Positions 46,760 through 58,086 of a DNA stretch of 64,000 nucleotides are shown here, piece after piece; position 1 is the stretch's first letter, and each line of letters begins with the position of its first letter. Origin of the DNA: Imbricaverruca yamaguchii (taxonomy: Eukaryota; Arthropoda; Thecostraca; Neoverrucidae); assembly GCA_034440575.1 (NCBI GenBank), contig JAOTOL010001559.1, positions 186,001-250,000 of the forward strand, in the 5' to 3' direction. The notes beneath the pieces are model-generated. The model was not told where the DNA came from, ran no database searches, and saw only the letters and a program-made list of their open reading frames with translations. The position numbers and the translations under genes are program-made.

Positions 46760-47065
46760 GGCGGCAAATTAGGAAAATTCGCAGGGGGCAGATATCTGCC
46801 CCCGGACTTGCGCGTGATAGAGCAAGACAAATGGAAATCAGCCGAAAATTTGTCCAGTTAGAGTCCGTTAAAGTCAAAACATTTCGTAGCGTCAAACTAC
46901 AAAATCGGCGCTGATGCGCTTCCCATATATTGCCAAGGAGGAGGTGTTCTTGGCAACTAGCGACTTGTTTGATGTATATTGTTATGCGATATAGTTTCAA
47001 GGTCATGTTAGGTCACCGTGGTCAAACCAGGTCAAGTTCAGGACAGGCTGATGGAATCAAAATTT
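46760..47065. repeat. Repeat B, copy B2
   Basis: Shared landmarks are AAAACATTTCGTAGCG, TGATGCGCTTCCCATATATT, GGTCATGTTAGGTCACCG and GACAGGCTGATGGAATC. It is followed by the foldback insert and then by repeat C3, preserving the B-then-C order of 12.3-13.8 kb. Confidence 0.6.
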
Positions 47066-47302
47066 GCGTGAGACGAAATATACGACCCTCAATATACCAG
47101 GAGGTGCTGAGTTTGCATCAAAAGTAGCGTTAGGGATTATGCTATATTACTCAACGTTTCGGCCAGGGGCCATCGTCAAGATATGGCCCTGACCATGGCC
47201 CCTGGCCGAAACGTTGAGTAATATAGCATAATCTCTAACGCTACTTTTGATGTTAACCCAGCGCCTCCTGGTATATTGAGGGTCGTACATATCGTCTCAC
47301 GC
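47066..47302. mobile_element. 237-bp foldback (hairpin) element with hammerhead-like cores
   Basis: The left arm starts GCGTGAGACGAAATATACGA at 47066 and the right arm ends with its complement at 47302. About 107 bp per arm match with few differences, around a short asymmetric centre. Both arms carry GGCC-CCT-GGCC next to GAAAC, preceded by TTGACGA on the minus strand (left arm) and CTGACCA on the + strand (right arm). These are the parts of a hammerhead ribozyme core, each one base off. The element separates B2 from C3. Confidence 0.85.
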
Positions 47303-47329
47303 AATGTCTAAAACTCAGGAGCACTTAAG

Positions 47330-47597
47330 ATCCATTCTTCGTTGTATTAAACAAAGGAATGAAACTTGGTCAACTAGAATGTTGTCATAAATGTAAGTGA
47401 CTGTAATGCGATTGATGTCACTGCATGTTACTTCCTACACATCCTGAAAAATACTGCTTATCATTGTGTACCTAAGCGTTTTCATGCTTAATTTATGTGC
47501 TTCGCTCCTTCCTTCGCGAAGCCGATTGCGCCGAACCGCCCAATGAAGCAGTCGGGCGGTGGCCCGATTCTTCCGGTAACTGGAATCGGCAACTGGC
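47330..47597. repeat. Repeat C, copy C3, left part
   Basis: The block from GAATGTTGTCATAAATG through CTTCGCGAAGCCGATTGCG to CCGGTAACTGGAATCGG matches C1 and C2. It is interrupted at 47598 by TTAA element A3 and resumes at 48475. Confidence 0.75.
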
Positions 47598-48474
47598 TTA
47601 ACCCGTCCCGTCTCGGTGGAGGTCTTCAACCGCCCTCCCGCCAGGTTTTTCGCAGATAGCGGACGAACGGCGCGGGTAGAGCGCCCAAATCTGGCATACC
47701 TTTTCCCACATGAATTTTACATGCTGATTCAAAATTTACAGGTCAGGTCATCTAGGGTCAACTAGTTAGTCAAGGTCATGTGAGGTCACCTCCAAAGAAG
47801 TTCAACCAGTCGTCACGCTTTAACGGATACAGATATTTTAATGAAACTTTCAGCGTTTGCTTATCTTTACGGATTCAATAAAACATACCAGTTGAATTTT
47901 TCCGTCGTTTTTGATTACGTATAAATTTTGCGTATTTGTCATATTGCAGTTGAAATGCAGGATTCTGGCTAAAGTAAGTATTTTTTATTTTTTATTATTT
48001 ATTTGCAAGTTGACTTCCAACAACGTTACTCAGTCTGCTCTACCCATTGGAAAAGGAAATTTAAAGAAAATTTTAAAACTCAAAATTTTGAAATTTCAAA
48101 ATAAATACAATTCTTATTTTTGGGGGGTCAAACAAAGTTATAGCCCTGGTCGATTTCGCTGTCCTTTTCTCATTCCAAATAAAAAAATTTCTTCATATAT
48201 CCCAAAAATGATCTGCACAGAGTAAAAGACAGAAATAAAAGATATAAAAGAATGTAAGTCGTGAAAATCTAGCCGCCCTGGTGACGTCACTTTTGGGGAA
48301 ATTGTTTTTGTTGAGGGGTGGACCTGAACCCTACTCGTCGAGCGCTTTCCGATGACACCTCTTTCGTTTTCGTACCATGCTTAGTTTGGATTTTAGAAGG
48401 GGGTCTTCAACCTCCCCCCCCCCCCCCCACGGGACGGGGTGTGAGGATTTGACCGGATAGACGGCCTGGGTTAA
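47598..48474. mobile_element. TTAA-flanked piggyBac-like element, copy A3 (complete termini)
   Basis: This is the best preserved copy. TTAACCCGTCCCGTCTCGG begins at 47598, and CTGGGTTAA ends at 48474, with TTAA on both sides. It is 877 bp long with the same interior as A2. Homologous C sequence ends just before the left TTAA and resumes just after the right one, which defines the element's ends independently. No transposase frame. Confidence 0.82.
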
Positions 48475-48850
48475 TAAAATGCAGCCATATAGGTGACCTG
48501 AATCAAATGTCGGGTCTAGCATCTGTAATGTATCATTAGTGATGTCCAAAATATTATTGATGCCAATTTTGGGACATTTATACACAATCACAGCGATGCA
48601 TAACAAGGACAAGCCATGCCACGCAAAACAATAAAATTTTGATATATGTGACCCTATTTGACGTTGGAGATATTGACCTAAGCTCATGAAATTCACACAT
48701 GTTGGAGCTCACTGCCATACCCATTCACCTTGTAAATTTTGGTACTCCAGCTTTAATAGGAGCCGAGATCTTAGGGGAGGGCAGAATCCATCCCCTCCAG
48801 TGCGTATAATTTTGGAGGCCCTTAGGGGAGGGCGCTTGTTAAGCCGCACC
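48475..48850. repeat. Repeat C, copy C3, right part
   Basis: CCATATAGGTGACCTGAATC, ATTAGTGATGTCCAAAAT, 'AGCCGAGATCTTAGGGG' and CCAGTGCGTATAATTTTGG continue the C element after A3, in the same order as C1 and C2. Confidence 0.75.
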
Positions 48851-50147
48851 AATCCTCGTGAGTTTGCATCATTTTCAGTGCCATGTGGTACCACCAGGTA
48901 ACTCAGGTTGAAGATTTCAACTCCCCAAAATAGGGTAGCAACATTCAGTTCAGTTAACTAACATTCACGACAATCTAGAATACTTTTCGTTCGCTCTTTC
49001 CCATAGCTCAATAAGCCTGCAGGTCTTGTGGCGACCGCTACAGCGGAGTTGCCAATGACAAATGCTATGATTTACGATTGAGATGGAGGAAAGAAACAAG
49101 TCGTTGAATTATTTTCGTATGGGTGTTGTATCGTCAAATGATTACAAAAACTATATCAAATTTTTGGTCAGTATTTCATTACTAATATACAATATTAGTT
49201 AGGGTAGTTTCGTTCCAACTTGGACCAAGCTTGGTCCTTACCGGCGAATGAGGAGTAGCATCTTCACAGCAATCAGGACTGTAGCACAACAATGGCTCTG
49301 GGCTTCACATGTGGCCCAATGGTCGATTGCATGATCATAATTGTGTTTTATGGACCGCTATATCAAAGGTCACCCGGTGCGCAAACAAACCCGAATATTC
49401 TATTGTTCATCTTGCTTGGATCGTCAAAGAATTCCTGTATCGTTGTTCTTCGGTTGCCGCTGTTCTACGCAGCTTGTTACACTTGTACTTAAATTATACG
49501 ATACTGTGATTATTGAGCCCAGGTTTTATACGAGCATAATATTAGCACACAAAAATATACTGATTCGCATTATTTTATTTTTCCAGTCAGAACGTTGCAT
49601 GCTACTCGGGCCAAATCTGTGTTTTCTTTCTTTTTTATGCGTATTGAAAAGCTTTTATTCGGTTTATATTAACTTTTGCGACATGTACAGATGTTCCCAT
49701 CAGATGAGTGGGTTCACTGGTTGCAGTCGCCAGCTTCCTATTCCCATACACCGGCGATGTCATTCCCCATGTCTCATTTGTCACCAATATTCTTGGAAGC
49801 ACTGAAACCTTTTACCCAAGCACAAAACAGTGTGTACTTTTTCCCCTCCGCCTTGCGTTTAATATGATTGAATCTTGTCATGCTTTCGTCTCCCTAGATG
49901 CCCTGAATCACTCCAGGACTTGTTTCACGTTTAGGAAGTTCTACTATAAACGAAGTTACATTGTGCACTAGGACACTTTCCTCGACCTGTTTACATGTCG
50001 ACATTGTGTGCTTCCAGTCTCCGGGTAACGTAGCAATATGGTGATCTCCAGTTTCTGGGGTAAGTAATACGGCACAAGTTCTTCTTCACGCGGAAGGTTG
50101 CGTCATTCACGATTTGTACACATTAACTATGCAACTTCTCACGTCAG
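48851..50147. other. No gene recognised
   Basis: This is AT-rich DNA with short frames only, lying upstream of the first confident coiled-coil exon. It may be an intron of that gene. Confidence 0.4.
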
Positions 50148-50323
50148 GCCCATCCGCCGCCACATCCGGCCCTGGAGGCACGGAAGAGCCTCAGCACGAG
50201 GTCAAGGTCACGAAACTGGAGGTAGAGCTGTCGCGGCCGCAGAGCGTGGTCGGGAGGGCGCAGCAGAATCTGCATGGAGCTGAGTGGGACTCCGAAAGAT
50301 CAGTGACCAACCGGCACAATGAG
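50148..50323 (+). CDS. Coiled-coil gene, exon (partial gene)
   Basis: The acceptor is CTTCTCACGTCAG (ending 50147) and the donor is GAG|GTATTC. Incoming phase is 1, outgoing phase 0. The exon encodes a Ser/Pro/Gly-rich start (SAATSGPGGTEEPQ), then EVKVTKLEVELSRPQSVVGR and AQQNLHGAEWDSERS, an amphipathic helical stretch. The unusual GC content against AT-rich flanks and the helical composition support it. Its phase-0 end is compatible with a phase-0 start of the long exon near 53.6 kb. Confidence 0.5.
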
Positions 50324-52950
50324 GTATTCACGTAACTCACCTAATTCCTCAGACACCACCTCGTTACCTAAAAATGCCATATATATTTGGTGACTATGTA
50401 AGCATTGATCTCTGCGCACCTTGAAACCTGACTTGAGTTTTCGTTGCCTTCCAGTATACACAACTTCCCGAACAAATGATGCAGTTTGGACCTCCCTATG
50501 CTCATGGCTTAGAATGCTAGTTTATCTTCATTTTGCTCGAAATATATGGGACTATTGGGAGCCACGGAAATTGTCTGACGAGGTTCATGGACTATAATAT
50601 AAGTATGGAATGTGTAAGTAAAGAGTAATCATTTCACAATTGACTAAGCCTTCTAACATCAAAATGAGAGCAAAACAGACAGGCTGTGTAAGCAAAAACA
50701 AGGATCTGATTCAAATTCCGGCTCTGTCATTTCTTTCTTTTAGAGGTGAAAATGAATGGCTTTTGTAATGATAGTTCCCTTATGTCATGTTGGGAGATAT
50801 GAGGACAATAAGTTTTCGGGATTTCAAGAAGAGGCGGATCAATTATTGCCTCCTTCCTACAGTAATCTGACTAACATATACGCACGAGAATGGGAATATC
50901 ACAAGTTTTGAGATGAGGTAATTGTAGTTGCTAGGAACCGCTGCACAATAATACGCAATTACGCTGACAATATGATTGCATATTGTCGCCAGTATCAACA
51001 CTGTCACGACGGGAGCTGTAAGTAGATGCCATCTAAAAGCAGTTGACATGGGCTGTCCTCAAGTGAGACGCGTCGCTGCCTGTTAGCCTGCCGGACCTGG
51101 GAGAGGAAAGTGAAAAGCATACCGATCTAGGCAACACTGGAATTATATTTTTGTCATGCAGCTACCGAGGTTGAAGACACCGGCCCTTTGAGTTCGCACT
51201 CCTCTCCATCCACCTTAGGATTTCTTTCCGAACAGTTTCAGAGGTAGTGCCGTAAGACGCAATATTAATGTGGACATCAGGAGATCTCTGATAAAGAAAG
51301 AAAACAGGTAGTTTCCTGATGTTATTCAAGAACTATTAAATATGCGCTCGCGACAAGGGCACCCTCACTAGTATGTGCGCGAAGAATATGACTACAATTG
51401 ATGATACTCAATGAAATATGATGCAAAGTGGATTTATGAAAGGTAGCTTGCCTTCAGACGTCAATTTAATTTCCAATTACAGTGACATATTGGGCATATT
51501 GTTATTTTGTGTATTGTCTTCCGGAAACATTTTCCACCATAGACCGTGGATCGATGTCGACAGTCCGTCATTCACGGATATGGTGGAGCGTGGGACCAAG
51601 CCATTAACGTTAATCGGTCCCAATGCCAAAGTTGCAGGCAGATTTTCATATTTGAAACGACAGGTGATGTGTCTGGCATGATTTCCACCACCTTGGGGCC
51701 GACAGGTTTTCTCGGTATTGTTTAAGAATATTACGCTTATGGGCGTTGAACGGAAATATTCATGCATTTCTCCTACACCATTTTGGCGAGGCAAAGCCGA
51801 TATTGATTTATTGCGGTATTGATCTATGATATAACCTTTTTTGTTGTGCCACCGCTTGGCGGCCCTACTGATACTATAGGGAGCTACTGCCAGCGCTTAG
51901 CTTGCATCGAACCATGCCAGAACCTCAATAGTACCGGAAAACTTCATATCAAAAGGTGAAAATGATAAGGTTAGATCTCTATGAAAGTAGTGGAGTATGG
52001 CATTGAAAGGCACTGCCTTCATGCCGGTATATTTGAAATCACTGAAAATTAATTCGCTAATTTGGAACGTCTGATATACAATTTAAAGGTATACAATGTG
52101 ATAATTTTGGACACAAATTCTGCAATTTAGTGCAAAAATGTGAGGATTAAACCTTCGTGGAAGTTATTCAAGATGATATCAAAATGTAGCATGTTCTATT
52201 TTCGTCTAGTTAAGAAAATCGAAAATTGTAAACACATCGTACATATGATGTATGACGCGTTTTTATAACAAGATGTTGAGTCGCCAGTTGCTCCCATTAG
52301 CTTTTAAGGCCAACTGACAGAATGACATTTGATAATATAACGAACTACAGATCATAGCAACTTGTTAAAATTTGACCACTGAACATTACATGCACCTTTC
52401 TTGGAATATCATAATTATATATATATGTATGTATGTATTCCTAATTTCTGATAATTTGTGTTTTTCAGTGTACTTCAGCCCACCTGAACGAGTTAAGAAC
52501 CCAATGCGGTGAGCTTCATCTGACTCTTGGTGAGGAAATGCAAATAATATAGATTGTGCTGTAAGAGTTGTCAGAATCAAATTCACATGTCAATAATCAT
52601 GATTAAAATAGAAACTAAAAGTAATGATAATTTAACAACAAAGTTGCTACGTAATGATGACCACTGATCAACCAATCGCTAATTCATGCATGCATGCATT
52701 AGCTAAAATTTGTATCAGGTAAGAAAGTAATTTTCACTGAAACACCGAGCTCAGATTGAGCATTGCCTGTGCATGGTGCATTGAGCATTGAGCAGTGCAT
52801 GGTGATATGCGGTCTCAGTCTACGCCATGCAGATGGTGCTATGATGGTTTGGCAGCACACCAGCTGGACGGTGTGCCAGTCAGTTTTTATTGTGACGCAC
52901 AGCTTGCAATCTTGACACACGTTAGGATAGTCGTCGGTTAGGAATACTGT
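50324..52950. other. Probable intron; no gene recognised
   Basis: This is AT-rich DNA between two likely exons of the same strand, with short frames only. Small repeats: (TATG)n at about 52417-52437 and a short CATGCATGCATGCATTAGC palindromic run near 52686. Confidence 0.45.
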
Positions 52951-52954
52951 TGTA

Positions 52955-53205
52955 CATGCTGCATGTTGTAGTGTGATGCATGCTGCTTGCTGTAGTGTCA
53001 TGCATGCTGCATATTGTAGTGTCATGCATGCTGCATATTGTAGTATGGCGCATGCTGCGTACTGTAGTGTGGTGCATACTGTAGTGTGGTGTATACTGTA
53101 GTGTCGTGCGTACTGTAGTGTGGTACATACTGTAGTATCGTGAATACTGCAGTGTGGCGTGTCCTGTAGTGTGGTACATACTATAGTGTGGTGCATACTG
53201 TAACA
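52955..53205. repeat. 24-bp then 17-bp minisatellite
   Basis: From 52955 to about 53065 a 24-bp unit (TGCATATTGTAGTGTCATGCATGC) repeats. From about 53065 to 53205 a 17-bp unit (ACTGTAGTGTGGTGCAT) repeats about eight times. The shorter unit looks like the longer one with seven bases removed. Confidence 0.88.
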
Positions 53206-53590
53206 AAGGTGCTAACAAAGTTAACAATTGGGTAGTAGGGTTAAACTGTAGGTTATTGTTTCCAAAATGTTTCGTAAAATCGGTTACTTTCGTCGGTTAT
53301 GAGAATGCTTCATTGTACGGAACATTTGTTCCAACACCTACAGTCATTTCTGTCCTTAAACCTATGGAAAGGATAGACATAAAAACGCCGCACTTTATAA
53401 CAACACTCAGCCCACAGAAACGCTTTCCTTTGTCATACGCACTATAAGGCGTAAAAATGCTGGGTGCATATGGAGTTGCCACGCCATCAAACATTTGCAA
53501 CTGCATTCTACTTGTATGGAGCTCATGGTTCAGATGTTCCTTTTCCACTTCGTTACAGTACATTCATCCAACACATTGCTTCTTCCTGAG

Positions 53591-54805
53591 ATCAATGAAC
53601 ACGTCAAAGAGACCACCGTGGTGACGTGGTGGTGCTTAGTGGCGAATGGATCGATCGTTTCAGATACTGCCGCGACCAACCAGCCACAGTGTGAGGCACG
53701 CCATGCACATACACAACATCCAAACGAGCAGATACTGGACAAAGGGATCCAGCCAGATGAGCAGATCCAGGACAAAGGGATCCAGCCAGACGAGCAGATC
53801 CAGGACAAAGGAATCCAGCCAGACAAGGAGATACTGGACAAAGGGATCCAGCCAGACGAGCAGATCCAGGACAAAGGGATCCAGCCAGAAGAGCAGGCAC
53901 GAGGTAATCGGCGCCAGCTTCAGCTCAAACAGGATCAGTCCGATGGGAGACTGGAGAAGTACAAACGCTGCTGGGAGTTGCAAGTTCGCAACATCGCCGA
54001 GTACACCGAGGGCAACTGTCGCAATCTGGAACTTGCTAGCGCTGCTGGTGTTGCTGGTGCTGATGCTGGCCAGAGGTCGCAGGATCGTAGATCCAACAGC
54101 GTGCTACAGGAAGGTAACTTTCGTCAGGTGACGAGAGGCATCGACCTTGCTCAGGAGCATAAGTGTAGCCTGACGTCCAGTTCGGATGATTATGAGCGCT
54201 CCCATGACTCTCAGGAACTGAATGAGCAGGACCCCTGTCGGGATCTGGAAGGGCGCTGCATCCACAAGGTGCCAAAAGAGCATGATCAGTGTGAGGAGCT
54301 ACATGGATCCGACATCCATAAGGAACACGATGAATGCAACTCCGATGAGAAATTTGAGTTATCTTCCATACACGATGGGTCAAAGGAATCTAACCTAAAT
54401 GAAAGATCAGAGAGATGTGACCTTAATGAGGAGTCGGATGAGACTGAGCTCGATGAGGAGTCCGGAGAGTCCGAACTTCGCCAGGAGTTGAGCTCATGCC
54501 GCCATGAGTTGGTTCAGGTCTACGGTGCCTGGCACCAGGAGCAGCAGCTGCTGGAGCAGGAGCTCAACAGCCAGCAGCAGCTACACTGTCGTCGCCTGGA
54601 TGACGTCACACGACGTCATCAGGACACGTTGGCGGCGGTGACAGCCCAGTGGCAGGGTCGGCTAGCCGAGATAAGGACACGAGCTAAACACAGCGAGGAT
54701 GCGCTGGAGCGACAGGTGATGGATCTGGACTCCATCCTACAAGAACTGCGGCGACGCTGTCGGCTATACGAGGCCGCCGCTACATCTGACCGAGCTCATA
54801 TCAAG
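53591..54805 (+). CDS. Coiled-coil gene, long exon with 11-residue repeats
   Basis: The frame is open for about 400 codons and ends in phase 0 at AAG|GTCAGC. The start is uncertain: an acceptor ending 53590 gives phase 0, matching the exon at 50323, while TCGTTTCAG at 53663 gives phase 1 and removes an odd hydrophobic stretch. From about 53725 an 11-residue unit (DEQIQDKGIQP) repeats five to six times. A charged Glu/Asp/Ser-rich region with ESNLNERSERCDLNEESDE follows. The end is a long coiled coil: RHELVQVYGAWHQEQQLLEQ, VTRRHQDTLAAVTAQWQGRL, LDSILQELRRRCRLYEAAA. No catalytic domain is visible. Confidence 0.72.
53725..53897 (+). repeat. 33-bp exonic minisatellite
   Basis: GACAAAGGGATCCAGCCAGA plus GAGCAGATCCAG repeats in register with codons, keeping the coiled-coil gene open. 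There are five to six copies with few, partly synonymous differences (CAGATCCAG versus GAGATACTG). Confidence 0.9.
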
Positions 54806-55074
54806 GTCAGCACCGGACATGTGACTGCTCCTCTGCGGTTTTTGCACCAAACGAGCTCGTATCTAGATTGGCACTGAAATTATGGCTGTTGCTCACAGGC
54901 AGGTGTTGTGGTCATCAACAAAGAGTATAAGAAGCAACCTGGGGTGCACTCAGACACGCAGTAATTTTCGCCTGGGAGGATCGTCATTTTATCCTTGTCG
55001 GTCGCTCGTCATTACCGGGATCTTCCCAGACTAAGTGTGACGGTCGTCGGTAGCGTGATTTGCTGATCTGCCGT

Positions 55075-56170
55075 CCATCACTCGTGCAACTCCCGCCTGT
55101 CACCCGTGCAACCCCCGCCTGCCACTCGTGCAACTCCCGCCTGTCACCCGTGCAACTCCCGCCTGTCACCCGTGCTGATCCCGTCTGTCACTCGTGCAAC
55201 TCCCGCCTGCCACCCGTGCAACTCCCGCCTGTCACCCGTGCAACTCCCGCCTGTCACTCGTGCAACTCCCGCCTGTCACCCGTGCAACTCCCGCCTGTCA
55301 CCCGTGCTGATCCCGTCTGTCACTCCCGCCTGTCACCTGCAACTCCCGCCTTCCGTGCAACTCCCGCCTGTCACCCGTGCAACTCCCGCCTGTCACCCGT
55401 GCAACTCCCGCCTGTCACCCGTGCAACTCCCGCCTGTCACCCGTGCAACTCCCGCCTGTCACCCGTGCAACTCCCGCCTGTCACCCGTGCAACTCCCGCC
55501 TGTCACCCTGCAACCCCGTCAACTCCCGCCTGCCACCCGTGCAACTCCCGCCTGTCACCCGTGCAACTCCGCCTGTCACCCGTGCAAATCCCCCCTCCCC
55601 AACTCCCGCCTGCCACTCGTGCAACTCCCGCCTGCCACCCGTGCAACTCCCGCCTGTCACCCGTGCAACTCCCGCCTGCCACCCGTGCAACTCCCGCCTG
55701 CCACTCGTGCAACTCCCGCCTGTCACCCGTGCAACTCCCGCCTGTCACCCGTGCAACTCCCGCCTGTCACCCGTGCAACTCCCGCCTGTCACCTGTCATC
55801 CCGTGCATTGCAACTCCCGCCTGTCACCCGTCCAACTCCCGCCTGTCACCCGTGCAACTCCCGCCTGTCACCCGTGCAACTCCCGCCTGTCACCCGTGCA
55901 ACTCCGCCTGCCACTCGTGCAACTCCCGCCTCCTCCGTCAACTCCCGCCTGTCACCCGTGCAACTCCCGCCTGCCACTCGTGCAACTCCCGCCTGTCACC
56001 CGTGCTGATCCCGTCTGTCACTCGTGCGGTTCCCGTATGTCACTCGTGTGACTCCCGTCCGTCACTCGTGCAGTTCTCGTCTGTCACTCGTGCAACTCCC
56101 GTCTGTCACTCGTGCAACTCCCGTCTGTCACTCGTGCGGTTCCCGTCTGTCACTCGTGCGGCTCAAGTCT
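55075..56170. repeat. 22-bp minisatellite in coiled-coil gene intron
   Basis: GCAACTCCCGCCTGTCACCCGT repeats about fifty times, with T/C exchanges (CACTCG, CACCCG; TGTCAC, TGCCAC) and occasional one-base slips. It decays over 56170-56500 into TTTGTCATTCGTGTAT-like units. The long frames on both strands that it opens are artefacts. Confidence 0.96.
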
Positions 56171-56762
56171 GCCACTCGTGTATGACTACCAATGCATGTT
56201 TGTCACTCATGTGTAATTACCGGCTCTCGTTTGTTACTCGTGTATATCTAATGGTCCCCGTTTTTCACTCATGCATATCTACTGGTGCCTGTTTGCTTTT
56301 CGTCTATAGCTACTTGTATCCGTGTGTCACTTGTGTGTTCCAATGATCCCCTTTTCTTACTCGTTTGTAGGTACTGGTACCCGTTTGTTTTTCGTGTATA
56401 GCTAGTGACCACCGTTTGTCTTTAGTACCCCATTTGTCATTCGTGTATAATTCGTGGTCTCCGCTTGTCTTTAGTGCGCATAGCTAATGGTCTCCGTTTG
56501 CCATTCGTGTATTACTGTATGTTATGTATACATTATATCATAACATATATACATTATAGGTTATGTATATACATTGTATATTATGTGCATACAATGCATA
56601 TACACGAATGCACGTGCATTATATGTATGTACCTTAAAATATACCTAACAGTTTAGCGGTCTAGCACTCGTGAGCAACCGGTAGTTCCGGCTGGTTCACC
56701 GTGACTGTCGCGTTTTGAATGATTGCGACAGCGACTACACAATGTAGGCAACAGCGGCTACA

Positions 56763-57868
56763 CAAGCCCTGATGTGTGGCTGCAGTCTCTGCTGTAGGAG
56801 CTGACCGGCACAGTTGCCAAGCTGGGGCGGGGGCCAGCTCCATTAGTTGCTTTTCCTTGTGGTGTTCTCTTCTTTAGGGGTGACCCGCCCAGTTCCTCTT
56901 GGGGGGGGCCAGCTCCATTCAGGCTGTGCTTGTTCCTGATGTGTGGCTGCTGTCTCTGCTGTAGGAGCTGACCGGCACAGTTGCCAAGCTGGGGCGGGAG
57001 GCCAGCTCCATTCAGGCTGTGCTTGTTCCTGATGTGTGGCTGCTGTCTCTGCTGTAGGAGCTGACCGGCACAGTTGCCAAGCTGGGGCGGGGGCCAGGTC
57101 CATTCAGGCTGTGCTCGTTCCTGATGTGTGGCTGCTGTCTCTGCTGTAGGAGCTGACCGGCACAGTTGCAGCTGGGGCGGGGCCAGCTCCATTCAGGCTG
57201 TGCTTGTTCCTGATGTGTGGCTGCTGTTCTGCTGTAGGAGCTGACCGGCACAGTTGGCTGGGGCGGGGGCCAGCTCCATTCAGGTGTGCTTGTTCTGATG
57301 TGTGGCTGCTGTCTCTGCTGTAGGAGCTGACCGGCACAGTTGCCAAGCTGGGGCGGGGGCCAGCTCCATTCAGGCTGTGCTTGTTCCTGATGTGTGGCTG
57401 CTGTCTCTGCTGTAGGAGCTGACCGGCCAGTTGCCAAGTGGGGGGGGCTCATTCAGGCTGTGCTTGTTCCTGATGTGTGGCTGCTGTCTCTGCTGTAGGA
57501 GCTGACCGGCACAGTTGCCAAGCTGGGGCGGGGGCCAGCTCCATTCAGGCTGTGCTTGTTCCTGATGTGTGGCTGCTGTCTCTGCTGTAGGAGCTGACCG
57601 GCACAGTTGCCAAGCTGGGGCGGGGGCCAGGTCCATTCAGGCTGTGCTTGTTCCTGATGTGTGGCTGCTGTCTCTGCTGTAGGAGCTGACCGGCACAGTT
57701 GCCAAGCTGGGGCGGGAGGCCAGCTCCATTCAGGGTGTGCTTGTTCCTGATGTGTGGCTGCCGTCTCTGCTGTAGGAGCTGACCGGCACAGTTGCCAAGC
57801 TGGGGCGGGAGGCCAGCTCCATTCCGGCGGTGCTTGTTCCTGATGTGTGGCTGCTGCCTCTGCTGTAG
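56763..57868 (+). repeat. 92-93-bp array of the next exon's 3' splice site and first codons
   Basis: About a dozen units begin at CTGATGTGTGGCTGCTGTCT and contain CTCTGCTGTAG followed by GAGCTGACCGGCACAGTTGC. That is the acceptor and first codons of the exon at 57869. In most copies the codons after TAG stay readable as ELTGTVAKLGREASSIQAVL, against ELTGTVAEMGREVSSLQAVL in the exon itself. Near 56880 a foreign-looking stretch interrupts, and some units have small deletions (57230-57440). Confidence 0.95.
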
Positions 57869-58086
57869 GAGCTGACCGGCACAGTTGCCGAGATGGGGCG
57901 GGAAGTCAGCTCCCTCCAGGCGGTGCTTGAACTACGGCAACAGCAAGCAGAGCAGGTGCGCAGCTTTCAGCATCAGCTACAGTTGGAGAGGACTGAGACC
58001 GGTCGGCTACAGCAGCTGGTCTCCAGACTGGAGTCCAAGGCAGCTGAGCTGACCGACACTCTCCAGCACCGTGTCGAGGCAACAGG
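57869..58086 (+). CDS. Coiled-coil gene, exon between two splice-site arrays
   Basis: The exon starts in phase 0 after CTGCTGTAG, joining directly to the previous exon's phase-0 end (...RAHIK to ELTGT...). It encodes an uninterrupted coiled coil: GREVSSLQAVLELRQQQAEQ, FQHQLQLERTETGRLQQLVS, RLESKAAELTDTLQHRVEAT, with leucines in heptad register. It ends in phase 2 at ACAGG|GTAAGT. Reading on gives TAA at once. Upstream sits an array of its 3' splice site and downstream an array of its 5' splice site. Confidence 0.82.

Noticed and set aside
53530..53983. Minus-strand Leu/Ser/Trp-rich frames
   Set aside because: Antisense shadow of the exonic 33-bp repeat; the + strand frame continues into a proper coiled coil and splice site.
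55075..56170. CRISPR-like array
   Set aside because: Units are directly contiguous with no unique spacers, and the genome is eukaryotic.
55060..56346. Long Cys/Pro/Arg-rich frames on both strands (428 and 300 codons)
   Set aside because: They are translations of a 22-bp intronic minisatellite; several frames are open at once with equivalent repeats.
56661..57636. Minus-strand frames rich in SAPTAETAATHQ-like repeats
   Set aside because: They lie antisense to the 92-bp splice-site array; the meaningful reading is the + strand copy of the exon start.
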